Shown: positions 44,270 through 53,389 of the stretch, piece by piece
How the letters are laid out: each line of letters starts with the position of its first letter
Numbering within the stretch: position 1 is the first letter of the stretch
Assembly (NCBI RefSeq): GCF_947166265.1
Contig: NZ_CAMVDO010000002.1
Span: forward strand, 186,001 to 250,000
Direction: 5' to 3'
Length of the DNA: 64,000 nt
Source: an uncultured Fibrobacter sp.
GTDB lineage: Bacteria; Fibrobacterota; Fibrobacteria; Fibrobacterales; Fibrobacteraceae
Notes under the pieces: generated by a model
What the model was told of the DNA's origin: nothing
Seen by the model: only the letters and a program-made list of their open reading frames with translations
Database searches by the model: none
Made by a program: the position numbers and the translations under genes

Positions 44270-44312
44270 AATTTACATAATTAAAACACCCGAACTCCGC
44301 GAAAGTGTCACC
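44270..44312 (-). promoter_or_regulatory. Promoter block shared with 39880-39922
   Basis: See 39880: same GGTGACACTTT and CGGGTGTTTTAAnTATGTAAAT sequence. Here the block ends only 12 bp before the ATG. Confidence 0.55.
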
Positions 44313-44376
44313 ACTATTTCATTTTTAGAGCGGGATCGGAGAATCTTAAATACGCAAAGGGAACATTGAAGGCGAC

Positions 44377-45543
44377 TTAGGCAAAGCTGATTCCGAACGA
44401 CTTGGGAATCACGATTTCCCTATAGACATTCATCAAGTAGTCATCAGTCATTCCAGAAACGTAGTCGGCGACAACGCGCAGTTTCGACGTGGACTCCTTA
44501 TATTCATTGCTCATCGAATCGAACCAGTGATTAATCGTAGTGACATTTCTACCAGAACCGAGTTCCCCGAGACATTCCTCCAGGACCGCCCGGAACATCG
44601 CCTTGATTTTTTCGTCCTGCGAGGACTTTTTCGGATTATGGTAGATGTTCTCGTAATTCCACTTTTTCAGTCGGTCGAGCGCCTCGAAAACAGCTGGCGA
44701 AAAAGAAAGTGAATCCTTGTCGATGCTGTTGCTGACAAGGTCCGTAATGAGCGTATTGACAATCTCCTTATTTGTACCGCCAAGAACTTCCGTAATTTCC
44801 TTAGGGAGGTCATCGCGCTTCACCAGTTTCAATATAATGGCATCCTCGATGTCGCGGCCAACGTAGGCGATTACGTCCGAAATCCTCATGACGCAACCTT
44901 CTAACGTCATCGGGACCATGTCCTTTGATTTAAAGGTTCCGCCTAGGCTTTCGCGGTATTCCGTCAGCAATTTTTCGGGAGTCTTGTTCCGATCGCAGCC
45001 ATATTCATTTTTCAGAATTTCGCCGTTGTGACAGATGATTCCGTCGAGCACCTGTGCGGTAAGGTTCAGCCCCTTGCCGTACGCTTCGAGGTCGTGGAAC
45101 AGCCTAAAGCTTTGAACGTTGTGTTCAAAAACGCCTTCGCCCTGCTCCTGCAAAAATCCCGAAATAATCCGTTCACCGTCATGTCCAAAAGGAGTGTGGC
45201 CAACATCGTGCCCCAACGAAATCGCCTCGATCAAGTCCTCGTTCAAGTTCAAGAAACGCCCGATGGTTCGCGCAATTTTGGAAACCAGCTGCACATGCAA
45301 CACGCGGTGCGTGATGTGGTCATTTTCGACAAGGTAAAACACCTGCGTCTTGTCGATGTAACGGCTGTAGCAATAGGAATGGATAATCCTATCCGAATCA
45401 TGAAAAAAGCTCGGGCGGATATCGTCTTCTGCATTTCGAAGCCAAATCGCATCCGAAGACTTGCAGGCATAAGGGGCAAGCATCCGCTCCCTATCCTTCT
45501 GGCGAGATTCAATCTGATTCTTGACGGCAGCATTCCATTCCAT
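44377..45543 (-). CDS. dgt: Deoxyguanosinetriphosphate triphosphohydrolase-like protein (HD domain)
   Basis: 388 aa. HD-domain signature: HRVLHVQLVSKIARTIG, then ISLGHDVGHTPFGHDGE near residues 110-126 and EHNVQSFRLF, matching dGTPase. Enzymes of this type hydrolyse dNTPs to deoxynucleosides and triphosphate, influencing dNTP pools and, in some bacteria, phage replication. The N-terminus has YACKSSDAIWLRNAEDDIRPSFFHDSDRI, the family's substrate-site region. Single gene; a hairpin lies upstream at 45599. Confidence 0.88.
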   Translation of the reverse strand: MEWNAAVKNQIESRQKDRERMLAPYACKSSDAIWLRNAEDDIRPSFFHDSDRIIHSYCYSRYIDKTQVFYLVENDHITHRVLHVQLVSKIARTIGRFLNLNEDLIEAISLGHDVGHTPFGHDGERIISGFLQEQGEGVFEHNVQSFRLFHDLEAYGKGLNLTAQVLDGIICHNGEILKNEYGCDRNKTPEKLLTEYRESLGGTFKSKDMVPMTLEGCVMRISDVIAYVGRDIEDAIILKLVKRDDLPKEITEVLGGTNKEIVNTLITDLVSNSIDKDSLSFSPAVFEALDRLKKWNYENIYHNPKKSSQDEKIKAMFRAVLEECLGELGSGRNVTTINHWFDSMSNEYKESTSKLRVVADYVSGMTDDYLMNVYREIVIPKSFGISFA

Positions 45544-45598
45544 AAGGCGACTCCACTAAACAACTTTATATTGGCAAAATATAATTTAACTTACGAAT

Positions 45599-45674
45599 AA
45601 AGACCGCAGCGGCTAGGCTACGGTCTTTAGATGTTTATGGATCCCCTCCCGCGCTTCGCTTGGTCGAGGATGAC
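45599..45674. repeat. 76-bp direct repeat, copy 1, with terminator hairpin
   Basis: Begins AAAGACCGCAGCGG, loop, CTACGGTCTTT (a strong symmetric hairpin, 45599-45628), then ATGTTTATGGATCCCCTCCC and so on to GATGAC. Copy 2 at 47851-47926 differs in one base by eye. The two copies flank the M13 peptidase gene; this one serves as its terminator. Confidence 0.8.
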
Positions 45675-45715
45675 TCGTAATGTAAAGGCCCTTCGCTTCA
45701 ACTTCGCCCTGCACA

Positions 45716-45797
45716 GGCCCTTCGGCAGGCTCAGGGACCTACAAGGTTAGCGAGCTTGCGAAGCGTGAGCTTGTCGAACCACAGTGCAGGCAGGGAC
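45716..45797. repeat. REP-like cluster downstream of the M13 gene
   Basis: GGCCCTTCGGCAGGCTCAGG then GCGTGAGCTTGTCGAACCAC, two arms of the REP-like family seen across the window. Confidence 0.65.
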
Positions 45798-45798
45798 C

Positions 45799-47808
45799 TT
45801 ACCAGATTTTCACGCGGTCTTCCGGCTTCACGTAAAGTTCGTCTCCCGGTTCTACACCGAATAGCGTGTACCAGTCATCTATAAGGCGCGAAATACCATT
45901 CACGCGGACATGGTCGGCTGCATGTTCATCTATTTTATGATATTCTAAAAGAGTCTCTTCGTCGGCATCGGATTGCCAAAGGTTGGCGAGCCCCAAGAAA
46001 AACTCACGCTGCCGATGACGTAGTTCCTCGTCCGTAAGGCCATCGGCTTCCAACTTATCGTTCCACACCTGCCAGGCGAGATTGAATCCTCCCAAATCGG
46101 CAATATTTTCATCCAATGTTTTCTCTCCGTCCGTTTTTACACCGGGCAAAACTTCCAGGTCACTATAGAGATCAACCATCTGTTTCTTGCGTTCTTCAAA
46201 TTTTTTTTCGTCTTCAGCAGTCCACCAATTTGATTTTGTTCCGGTTTTATCATAAGTTGCCCCAAATCCATCAAAGCCATGCGTCATTTCATGACCGAAC
46301 ACGCAAAGCGTTACATAGCGCATCACATCGTCATTATCTTTAGGGAAGAGCTCGCTACGAATAAAGGCGGGGAAAATGAAAATTTGATTGAGTTCAGCTA
46401 GATACATGGCATTTACATTATCAATGCCTATCCCTGCAAAACTATTCATCACAGACTCCCAGCCATAGTCTTTTGTTTTTTTACCCGCCAGGACCGTTCG
46501 CACATATTCATCAACCTGTCGACTATACTGTACAAAATCTTCAACAGGTGTTTTTCCGGTCAACTTAAAGTTGGCATTAAACATCTTTTCAGGAGCACAG
46601 ACATTGAACTTCATGGCCTGTAATTTTTCTATTGCCTTCTGTTTCGTTGCCGTGCCGAGCCAATCAAGATTATTGATGCGATCCGTCATTTTTTCCCGCA
46701 ACAGTTCTAGCATCTGATATGCACCATCAATATCGGCATCCTTGCAAAGAGCCGATGCTTGATAATCAAGGAATGTCGAAGGTAGGAGTTCATTCATATT
46801 CTCATAAATTTCTTCTGCAATTTTTTCCGTTTTAAACACAACCTGTCCAAGTCGATAAAGGGTATAGAACACCATGTAGTTATGCCAAGTCATAGCATCA
46901 TACTTACCCAACATATCAAATACCTTTTCCACTTCAGGTAGGTAATAGGTCTGATTGTCAACATGGAAAGCCTTTTTAAATGCAGTTTCTAGATTTTTGC
47001 CACCAGCCGTCAATCCGCTACGAATGGTTAAGTTAGATGCAAGAAGAAGGGATGAATTTTTGACAATACGACTTTTACCTTTAAAAGATGGAACGGGATC
47101 CGACCAATCTTTCTGAAGCTCATGCAACTCAGTTTCAATATTCGCTATCGCCTTGATGGAAGACTTCATCTCCGAAGACGACACGTCATAGCCCCATTGC
47201 AAGAATGTCTCCATCACTTCCATCTTTATTCCTTCCATCGTCATAATTTCGAACGCATCTGAAGAAACAGCACTAACGCCAGGAATAAGCACATACTTCA
47301 GCGTTCCATTGATGTTGGTGATTTCATGACCGAAAATCGAGTTGAATTTCAAATCGGCGAGTTTTCCCGCATCATAAATCACATCTTCCATAGTGATGTC
47401 AGGATCATCATTTAGTAAAGACAACACATCGTTCACTGCGGCAGTTTCATCATCTGGAGACGGAGTCGGCCCTGCAATCAACTTCAAAATGTGTCCTGTT
47501 CCAGAAGATTTAGCACTGGACATGCCGTCATGCAAATCTTCTTTGATACTCATTTGGACATAGTCCATAAGTCCATCATCACTTTGAGAATGCTTTTTCA
47601 GCCACCTGCCGAGGGCGTATTTCCAAAAGGAATCGCCGGGCTTGACAGAACGGTCCATCCATTCGTCATGTAGAAATTTTTCGCCACTTAATTCTTCAGC
47701 GGCATCAAAAGATTCAGCCGAGGAACCATCAACATTGCTACAAGAAGTGAATACCGCTGTTCCCCAAACAAGAGAAACGGTCAACAGCCATCGGGTTATT
47801 TTTTTCAT
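45799..47808 (-). CDS. M13-family zinc metallopeptidase (neprilysin/PepO type), lipoprotein
   Basis: 669 aa, normal for the family. Lipoprotein signal MKKITRWLLT..AVFTSCSNV. Zinc site: FGHEMTHGFDGFG near residue 505 (HExxH as HEMTH) with the third ligand in DENIADLGG near 565. NAMYLAELNQIFIFPAFI replaces the usual NAxY motif for substrate binding. C-terminal DHVRVNGISRLIDDWYTLF carries the conserved Arg and late residues. It would cut peptides on the periplasmic or outer face. AAGGAA precedes the ATG. Flanked on both sides by a 76-bp repeat. Confidence 0.93.
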   Translation of the reverse strand: MKKITRWLLTVSLVWGTAVFTSCSNVDGSSAESFDAAEELSGEKFLHDEWMDRSVKPGDSFWKYALGRWLKKHSQSDDGLMDYVQMSIKEDLHDGMSSAKSSGTGHILKLIAGPTPSPDDETAAVNDVLSLLNDDPDITMEDVIYDAGKLADLKFNSIFGHEITNINGTLKYVLIPGVSAVSSDAFEIMTMEGIKMEVMETFLQWGYDVSSSEMKSSIKAIANIETELHELQKDWSDPVPSFKGKSRIVKNSSLLLASNLTIRSGLTAGGKNLETAFKKAFHVDNQTYYLPEVEKVFDMLGKYDAMTWHNYMVFYTLYRLGQVVFKTEKIAEEIYENMNELLPSTFLDYQASALCKDADIDGAYQMLELLREKMTDRINNLDWLGTATKQKAIEKLQAMKFNVCAPEKMFNANFKLTGKTPVEDFVQYSRQVDEYVRTVLAGKKTKDYGWESVMNSFAGIGIDNVNAMYLAELNQIFIFPAFIRSELFPKDNDDVMRYVTLCVFGHEMTHGFDGFGATYDKTGTKSNWWTAEDEKKFEERKKQMVDLYSDLEVLPGVKTDGEKTLDENIADLGGFNLAWQVWNDKLEADGLTDEELRHRQREFFLGLANLWQSDADEETLLEYHKIDEHAADHVRVNGISRLIDDWYTLFGVEPGDELYVKPEDRVKIW

Positions 47809-47850
47809 GATTGATTTTCCTTCTTAGATCTTAAACGTGACAAATATAAA

Positions 47851-47926
47851 AAAGACCGCAGCGGTTAGGCTACGGTCTTTAGATGTTTATGGATCCCCTC
47901 CCGCGCTTCGCTTGGTCGAGGATGAC
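47851..47926. repeat. 76-bp direct repeat, copy 2, with terminator hairpin
   Basis: Same as 45599-45674 apart from one base (GGTTAGG in place of GGCTAGG). Its hairpin (47851-47880) lies downstream of leuS and would terminate that transcript. A REP-like GGCCCTTCGGCAGGCTCAGG follows at 47940. Confidence 0.8.
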
Positions 47927-47964
47927 GTATCGATGCAAAGGCCCTTCGGCAGGCTCAGGGACCT

Positions 47965-50652
47965 TTATTTGACAACGATGTTCACGAGCTTGCCGGGCAC
48001 GACAATGGACTTCACGACGGTCTTGCCTGCCATAAACTCCTTCATGCGGTCATTTTCCATGGCGAGCTTTTCGAGGGCGGCCTTGTCCATGTCCTTCGCG
48101 ACAGATGCCTTCGCGCGGACCTTGCCGTTCACCTGGAACACGACTTCCACGGTGTTTTCCACGGCCTTGGAGTGGTCGGCTTCGGGCCAGGCGACGTTCG
48201 TGAGCGATTCGTTGTGACCGAGGATGCTCCACATTTCTTCGGCGATGTGCGGGGCAAACGGGTGCAGCAACTTCACGAAGGTTTCGCACGGTTCGCGGTA
48301 GCGCTTGTCCATCTTCATCATTTCGTTGTTGAAAATCATCAACTGGCTGATGGCGGTGTTGAAGCTCATGTTTTCGATGTCGCTTGTGACCTTGATGACG
48401 GTCTGGTGCATCACCTTCTCGATAGCTTCCGGAGCGGTTTCGTCAACGAACACCGGGGCTTCGTCAGAATCGCCCACCACGGAGCGCCAGGCGCGGCCGA
48501 GGAAGCGGTTCATACCTTCAATGCCCTTGGTCTGCCACGGCTTCACGGCATCCAGCGGACCCATGAACATTTCATACAAACGAAGACTGTCGGCACCGTA
48601 ATCGCGCACCACATCATCCGGGTTCACGACGTTCTTCAGGGATTTACTCATCTTCGCCACAATCTGCTTGAGCTCGATGTCGGTTCCCTTCTTGAAGAAC
48701 TTTCCGTTCTTTTCTTCGACTTCGTCGGTCGGGACCTTGGAGCCAGCGGCATCTTCGTAAGCGAAGGCGAGAATCATGCCCTGGTTGAAGAGCTTCTGGA
48801 ACGGTTCGTCGGTAGAGACGAGGCCGAGATCGAACAGGACCTTATGCCAGAAACGGCTGTAGAGCAAGTGGAGCACGGCGTGTTCGGCACCGCCCACGTA
48901 GAGGTCCACGGGCATCCAGTACTTTTCAAGTTCCTTTGCGACAAATGCGTCGCCGTTGCAGGCATCGATGTAGCGGAGGTAATACCAGCAGGAGCCAGCC
49001 CACTGCGGCATGGTGTTCGTTTCGCGGATACCCTTGCGGCCGTTCTTGTCCGTGACCTGGAGCCATTCGGTGGCGTTTGCGAGCGGGGACTGTCCGCCGT
49101 CACCCGGCTTGTAGTCCTTGAGTTCCGGCAACAGCACCGGCAGTTCGGAATCATCGACGGTAGAGATTTCGCCATCTTCCCAGTGGATAATCGGGAACGG
49201 TTCGCCCCAGTAGCGCTGACGGCTGAAGAGCCAGTCGCGGAGCTTGTAGTTCACGGTGGCCTTGCCGATCTTGTTGGCTTCGAGCCATTCGATGACCTTC
49301 GCGATGCCCTGCTTCTTGTTGAGGCCGTTCAGGCAAAGCGTGTCGTTCTGGCTGTTGATGTAGGTGCCGTCAGCAGCCCAGCAAGCTTCACCGGCGAGGA
49401 CCTTCGGGCGAACGTCTTCGGGGCAGCTTGCATCGGGTTCCATGATGCAAATGACAGGCAAATTAAAATTCTTTGCAAAGTCGAAGTCACGAGTATCGTG
49501 AGCAGGCACGGCCATGATAGCGCCGGTGCCATAGCCCGTCAAAACATAGTCGGCAACCCACACCGGAATCTTCGTGCCGGTAAGCGGGTTCACGGCATAA
49601 GAACCAGTGAACACACCGGTCTTTTCCTTGGCGAGTTCCGTACGGTCGAGGTCGCTCTTCAAGGCGGCGGCGTGCACGTATTCTTCCACGGCGGCCTTCT
49701 GTTCGGCAGTCGTGAGTTCCGGGACCATCGCGTGTTCCGGAGCGACGACCATGTAGGTTGCACCGAACAGCGTATCGCAACGGGTCGTGTAAACGCGGAG
49801 CTTCTTTTCGGTCGGCTTGCCTTCAGCGTCGGCAATCGGGAAATCCACTTCGGCACCGTAGCTCTTGCCGATCCAGTTCTTCTGCATGTCCTTCACGCCC
49901 TGCGGCCAGTCGAGCTTGTCGAGGCCCTTCAGCAGGCGGTCGCCATACAGCGGGATGCGCATGAGCCACTGCTTGAGGTTACGGCGTTCGACTTCCTTGG
50001 TGCCGCACTTTTCGTGAGAGCCGTCGTTCAAGACTTCTTCGTTGGCGCACACAATCTTGCAGTGTTTGCACCACCACACCTGAGCATCGGCGTAATAAGC
50101 GAGGCGCTTGCCGTCCTTGTACTTGCGGACTTCGGCAGCACCCTTAGCTTCAACATCAGCTGGGATCGGGAGTTCTTCAATCGGGCGGCCCTTCTGCTGG
50201 TCTTCATCGAACCAGGTGCCGTAAAGGCGCTTGAAAATCCACTGCGTCCACTTGTAATACTTCGGATCGGTGGTGTTGACTTCCTTGTTCCAGTCGTAAG
50301 AGAGACCAAGGCGCTTGATCTGGCGGCGGAAATTGTCGCAGTTTTTCTTAGTGGTAATGGCCGGATGCGTACCGGTCTGAATGGCGTACTGTTCCGCAGG
50401 GAGGCCGAATGCGTCCCAACCCATGGGGTGGAGCACATTGAAGCCACGGCTGCGCTTGTAGCGGCAAATGATATCGGTGGCAGTGTAACCTTCGGGGTGA
50501 CCCACATGGAGTCCAGCGCCACTCGGGTACGGGAACATGTCCAGGCAGTAATACTTGGGCTTGGACTTATCGGTGCCCGTCTTGAAAGTTTCGTGAGCAT
50601 CCCAGTAGGCTTGCCACTTGGTTTCGATTTCTTGCGGATTGTACTTAGCCAT
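47965..50652 (-). CDS. leuS: Leucyl-tRNA synthetase
   Basis: 895 aa class I synthetase charging tRNA-Leu. HIGH-type motif [11 protein letters not shown] near residue 50, [17 protein letters not shown], the CP1 editing domain with [18 protein letters not shown], and the KMSKS loop AKMSKSLKN near 650; C-terminal anticodon domain ends with [11 protein letters not shown]. The ATG at 50652 ([17 protein letters not shown]) is chosen because GAGGAAATA stands directly before it; the longer reading frame upstream runs through intergenic repeats. Housekeeping gene, useful as phylogenetic anchor. Confidence 0.97.
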   Translation of the reverse strand: MAKYNPQEIETKWQAYWDAHETFKTGTDKSKPKYYCLDMFPYPSGAGLHVGHPEGYTATDIICRYKRSRGFNVLHPMGWDAFGLPAEQYAIQTGTHPAITTKKNCDNFRRQIKRLGLSYDWNKEVNTTDPKYYKWTQWIFKRLYGTWFDEDQQKGRPIEELPIPADVEAKGAAEVRKYKDGKRLAYYADAQVWWCKHCKIVCANEEVLNDGSHEKCGTKEVERRNLKQWLMRIPLYGDRLLKGLDKLDWPQGVKDMQKNWIGKSYGAEVDFPIADAEGKPTEKKLRVYTTRCDTLFGATYMVVAPEHAMVPELTTAEQKAAVEEYVHAAALKSDLDRTELAKEKTGVFTGSYAVNPLTGTKIPVWVADYVLTGYGTGAIMAVPAHDTRDFDFAKNFNLPVICIMEPDASCPEDVRPKVLAGEACWAADGTYINSQNDTLCLNGLNKKQGIAKVIEWLEANKIGKATVNYKLRDWLFSRQRYWGEPFPIIHWEDGEISTVDDSELPVLLPELKDYKPGDGGQSPLANATEWLQVTDKNGRKGIRETNTMPQWAGSCWYYLRYIDACNGDAFVAKELEKYWMPVDLYVGGAEHAVLHLLYSRFWHKVLFDLGLVSTDEPFQKLFNQGMILAFAYEDAAGSKVPTDEVEEKNGKFFKKGTDIELKQIVAKMSKSLKNVVNPDDVVRDYGADSLRLYEMFMGPLDAVKPWQTKGIEGMNRFLGRAWRSVVGDSDEAPVFVDETAPEAIEKVMHQTVIKVTSDIENMSFNTAISQLMIFNNEMMKMDKRYREPCETFVKLLHPFAPHIAEEMWSILGHNESLTNVAWPEADHSKAVENTVEVVFQVNGKVRAKASVAKDMDKAALEKLAMENDRMKEFMAGKTVVKSIVVPGKLVNIVVK

Positions 50653-50798
50653 TATTTCCTCAGCAGTGAGCGGTGAGCAATGAGCGCGGAAACCTGCGGT
50701 TTCCTTTGAGCAATTTCTCATACCTCAAAGCACACGAAGTGTGCGACCTCATGGCTCATAGCTCTTTGTTTTTCGGGCTAAAATTTAGAAAAAAGAAA

Positions 50799-50833
50799 AA
50801 AGCCCCGGCAGGCCCAAGCCAAACCGAGGCTGA
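50799..50833 (-). terminator. Terminator behind the SH3-like gene
   Basis: Minus strand AGCCTCGGTTTGGC, loop, GCCGGGGCTTTTTTC: an imperfect GC stem followed by a T-run, just downstream of the stop at 50852. Confidence 0.65.
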
Positions 50834-50851
50834 TTATACAAGTCAATAAAG

Positions 50852-51295
50852 TCAGTTTTCGCCGTTATGCATCTCCGTCTGCTCGCGATCCATGGTGTAC
50901 GTCAGGTACTCCCTGAAATCGCGGTCAATCGTCACGCCATCGAAATCAGCCGCGTCATCTTCGAGAACGAAAATACCGGTAGGATTGTCGATCCAGGCCT
51001 GCACATTGAATTCCGACATATTATAAACCTTGTCGCCAGGACCCGCAGCCACATATTCGACCTTGGACTTGGCAACCCATCCCTGCCCACAGCGCCCCTT
51101 GACAAGCACCTCGGTTCCGGAATCCCTGACAATGGTCAGCTCGTCATTAAAGCTAGCCGTGCAAACCACCTTGCCGCCCCCCTTTTCAGAGGTGACATCG
51201 ATGTCGCCCAGCTTCGACTTGACAAGCCTCGCGCCAAAGGATTCTGTAACCAAAAAAGCGAGGGCTATAAACATGATCAACTTTGCGCACTTCAT
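50852..51295 (-). CDS. Periplasmic SH3-like hypothetical protein
   Basis: 147 aa from the ATG at 51295 (AAGGAGG 6 nt upstream). Signal peptide KLIMFIALAFLVTESFGA. The mature part KLGDIDVTSEKGGGKVVCTA and TIVRDSGTEVLVKGRCGQGWVAKSKVEYV looks like one bacterial SH3 unit. The tail FREYLTYTMDREQTEMHNGEN is unique. Binding of cell wall or protein is likely; no enzyme motif. A 17-bp palindrome stands upstream at 51377. Confidence 0.72.
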   Translation of the reverse strand: MKCAKLIMFIALAFLVTESFGARLVKSKLGDIDVTSEKGGGKVVCTASFNDELTIVRDSGTEVLVKGRCGQGWVAKSKVEYVAAGPGDKVYNMSEFNVQAWIDNPTGIFVLEDDAADFDGVTIDRDFREYLTYTMDREQTEMHNGEN

Positions 51296-51376
51296 GATGG
51301 ACCTCCTTGAATAAGGGACGAACATCCGTCCACCCCGCAAAATACAAACTAGACTTTACAAAAACCAACATTTGAT

Positions 51377-51393
51377 TATTCCAAGTTGGAATA
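51377..51393. repeat. 17-bp palindrome, possible operator
   Basis: TATTCCAAGTTGGAATA, perfect apart from its centre base, about 80 bp ahead of the SH3-like gene. No other copy was noticed. Confidence 0.5.
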
Positions 51394-51406
51394 GGGGGGA
51401 TGAGCT

Positions 51407-51547
51407 CTATTCTATCATAGTAGTTGTCCAATACATTTGAACGCGGCAGAAATTAACGCTCCTAACAGCATTTTTCCGCGCGGTCTCGATGATTTGTCTG
51501 GCATCTTGAACCAACTTCGCCGAGATAACTTCTTTAGACTTCATCAT
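51407..51547 (-). pseudogene. DUF1016 (PDDEXK/YhcG-type) N-terminal remnant
   Basis: 46 codons from tandem ATGs with GGAGG upstream: MMKSKEVISAKLVQDARQII, then ETARKNAVRSVNFCRVQMYW, then TTTMIE and stop. The block ending VNxxxVxxYW is the start of DUF1016_N, whose proteins normally continue with IGRRI and run to about 350 aa. Homology ends at YW, so it is a truncated relic. The rest of 51296-51713 holds a 24-codon open frame ahead of it (51618, MAVELRKKDSSNIDW) that may belong to the same lost gene, and the porin terminator. Confidence 0.5.
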
Positions 51548-51657
51548 AGCCTCCATATAGCCGCAATTTGCGACCAGTCGATGTTAGAGGAGTCCTTTTT
51601 TCTTAATTCAACGGCCATATAAGCGATAAAAAATGTATTGAACTGTTTGGTCGTATA

Positions 51658-51695
51658 AAAAAAAGGACCGCGGCTATTGCCACAGTCCCCTTTTC
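51658..51695 (-). terminator. Terminator behind the porin gene
   Basis: Minus strand GGGGACTGTGGC, AATA loop, GCCGCGGTCCTTTTTTTTT: near-perfect stem and long T-run. Confidence 0.8.
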
Positions 51696-51713
51696 GAGCA
51701 TCATGAGAGGCTA

Positions 51714-53156
51714 TTAGAAGCTGAACACCGTTTCAAGGCCGAAACGCAGAGCGTCATCGTCTTCGTTATCCTGCACGGCGACATCCACCATGCCGAAAGC
51801 CGTGAGTTCCAGGTTTTCGATCGGAATGATGTAGATGCGGCCACCGACATCGAATGTTGCAGCGGCCTTGTTGTCGTCATCCAAGGTGTGCGTGTGATAT
51901 TCTACAGGGATACCAAGCTTGATGAATTCAGCAATCTTGAAAGCCGGTTCGGCATACACGAAGAAGTATTCCGGAATTTCGCCGTTGTCAAGGTCGCTTG
52001 CTTCTTCGGCGGCATCACCCCTGTCGATGAGGGCGTAGAAGGCCGTCGTCTTGATATCGAACATACCCACTTCGAAAGTCGGTTCAGCCAAGAACGTGTG
52101 AGCGATAGAAGTCCAATCCTGGCCTTCCACGACATCGCCGTCGTCACCCAGGTAGTCGGCATGGAAACCATACACAGCCCTAAAGCCAAAGCCACCGAGA
52201 GAGAGGCCCGCTTCGACACCGGCATGGAGTTCGTTATGCTGAACGCTCTGATAGCTCTTGTAGTCCACATACGGACGCAAGTGCTGACCGGCGTAGTCGA
52301 ATTCGTAGGCGGCATGGACATCGTAAACCTTGGCACCTTCATCATCGGCCCAGTCGTTATCGCCGCTGCCAAAGCCGAAGCCAAGGATAAAGCCAGCGAG
52401 GTCGATTTCAAGACCGCGGATGTCGTGTTCCTTCATACCGGCAGCGTTATCGGCAGGATCATCGTAGTCATAGTAGGCGACGAATGCACCTTCCGAGAAG
52501 GTCAGGTCACCCAGCTTGACCGCGAAGAAATCAGCCGGCTGATACTGAATGTAGGCGCCATTGTAAATGGATGCCGGGTCAGTCGTTTCGCCATCGGCTT
52601 CGAGGCCCACGAATGCAGACCACTTTTCGTTGAACTTGACTTCAAAATTCAGGTCGAAGGTAGAAGCGTAGGAATGGTTCAGATCATCGTCTTTCCAGAC
52701 ATTGCCCGTGTAGGCGTCAAATTCAACTTCACCATTATACTTGACTTCCATCTGTGCTTCAGATGTACCTTCGTTCATGCTGGCCTTGAGCATGTCAAGT
52801 GCGTTTCCAGCGGCATCAGCGACTTCGCCCGGATTGGTATTTTCGGCAGGAGCAGATTCAGTCACTTCGGCAGGCTCAGCGACCTTGTCGGTTGGTGAGC
52901 TTGTCGAACCATCGGCAGGAGCGGCAGCGGTCTGAGCAGGAGTTTCCTGCACCGGAGCGGCCTGTTCAACGGGGGATGCAGCAGGGGCTTCCTGGGCAGG
53001 AGCCGGAGCGGCCTGAGTTTCAGCAGGGGCGGCGGCAGGAGCTGCAGCAGCGGGTGCTTCGGCGGCAGGGGCAGCTTCCTGCGCAAATGCAGACACGGCA
53101 AAGAAGGAAGCGGCTGCAAGGCCGAACAAAAGATTAGACGTCAAACGGTTTTTCAT
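51714..53156 (-). CDS. Outer-membrane porin-like beta-barrel protein
   Basis: 480 aa. Signal LLFGLAAASFFAVSAFAQE, then a 90-residue Ala/Pro-rich linker, then a region of alternating strands rich in Tyr/Phe and Asp (FDLNFEVKFNEKWSAFVGLEA, GAYIQYQPADFFAVKLGDLTF, GFGFRAVYGFHADYLGD) ending in the aromatic FGLETVFSF, the usual C-terminal Phe of outer-membrane barrels. The linker includes ADGSTSSPTDKVAEPAEV encoded by a REP-like repeat in frame. GGGAG precedes the ATG at 53156. A TTAG-N6-CTAA iron-box-like site lies 150 bp upstream, so expression may respond to iron. Pore specificity unknown. Confidence 0.8.
   Translation of the reverse strand: MKNRLTSNLLFGLAAASFFAVSAFAQEAAPAAEAPAAAAPAAAPAETQAAPAPAQEAPAASPVEQAAPVQETPAQTAAAPADGSTSSPTDKVAEPAEVTESAPAENTNPGEVADAAGNALDMLKASMNEGTSEAQMEVKYNGEVEFDAYTGNVWKDDDLNHSYASTFDLNFEVKFNEKWSAFVGLEADGETTDPASIYNGAYIQYQPADFFAVKLGDLTFSEGAFVAYYDYDDPADNAAGMKEHDIRGLEIDLAGFILGFGFGSGDNDWADDEGAKVYDVHAAYEFDYAGQHLRPYVDYKSYQSVQHNELHAGVEAGLSLGGFGFRAVYGFHADYLGDDGDVVEGQDWTSIAHTFLAEPTFEVGMFDIKTTAFYALIDRGDAAEEASDLDNGEIPEYFFVYAEPAFKIAEFIKLGIPVEYHTHTLDDDNKAAATFDVGGRIYIIPIENLELTAFGMVDVAVQDNEDDDALRFGLETVFSF
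52864..52912. repeat. REP-like repeat in frame inside the porin linker
   Basis: CTTCGGCAGGCTCAGCGACC followed by GGTTGGTGAGCTTGTCGAAC. Two complementary arms of the dispersed repeat, translated as part of the Ala/Pro linker. Confidence 0.65.
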
Positions 53157-53304
53157 TTTTCTCTCCCTTGACGGATTTATTTTCTGTTTTTGTAACACTC
53201 CGTCAGGTTTTTTACAAATAGTGCTACAAAAACGCTTGGCTATCGCCTTCTGTGTGCTATTGTTGCAAAATGCGTGCCAAGATGTTTCAGTTTAGTTCCA
53301 GAAA

Positions 53305-53318
53305 TTAGACTAATCTAA
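53305..53318. promoter_or_regulatory. DtxR-type iron box near the porin gene
   Basis: TTAGACTAATCTAA, a TTAG-N6-CTAA palindrome identical in form to the five boxes ahead of the dtxR-feo operon. Confidence 0.5.
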
Positions 53319-53334
53319 TTCAAGACTTTTAATG

Positions 53335-53367
53335 AAGGGCCGGCAGGTTTTGGGCCTACCAGCCCTT
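53335..53367. terminator. Hairpin behind feoB
   Basis: AAGGGCCGGCAGG, loop TTTTGGG, CCTACCAGCCCTT: a 13-bp imperfect stem just downstream of the feoB stop. The T-run is weak. Confidence 0.5.
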
Positions 53368-53389
53368 AATAGTTCTTGATTCTAAAAGA

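Noticed and set aside
42777-44369. Plus-strand open frame of 530 codons
   Set aside because: Antisense to the lipoprotein at 42594-44258, whose signal peptide and cysteine pattern show that the minus strand is the coding one.
47821-47843. TGACAA ahead of the M13 gene as a WYL-type promoter
   Set aside because: The hexamer at 11 bp reads TAAGAA and the outer half-site is missing.
48172-50676. Plus-strand open frame of 834 codons
   Set aside because: It is antisense to leuS over its whole length and has no family features; a by-product of codon use.
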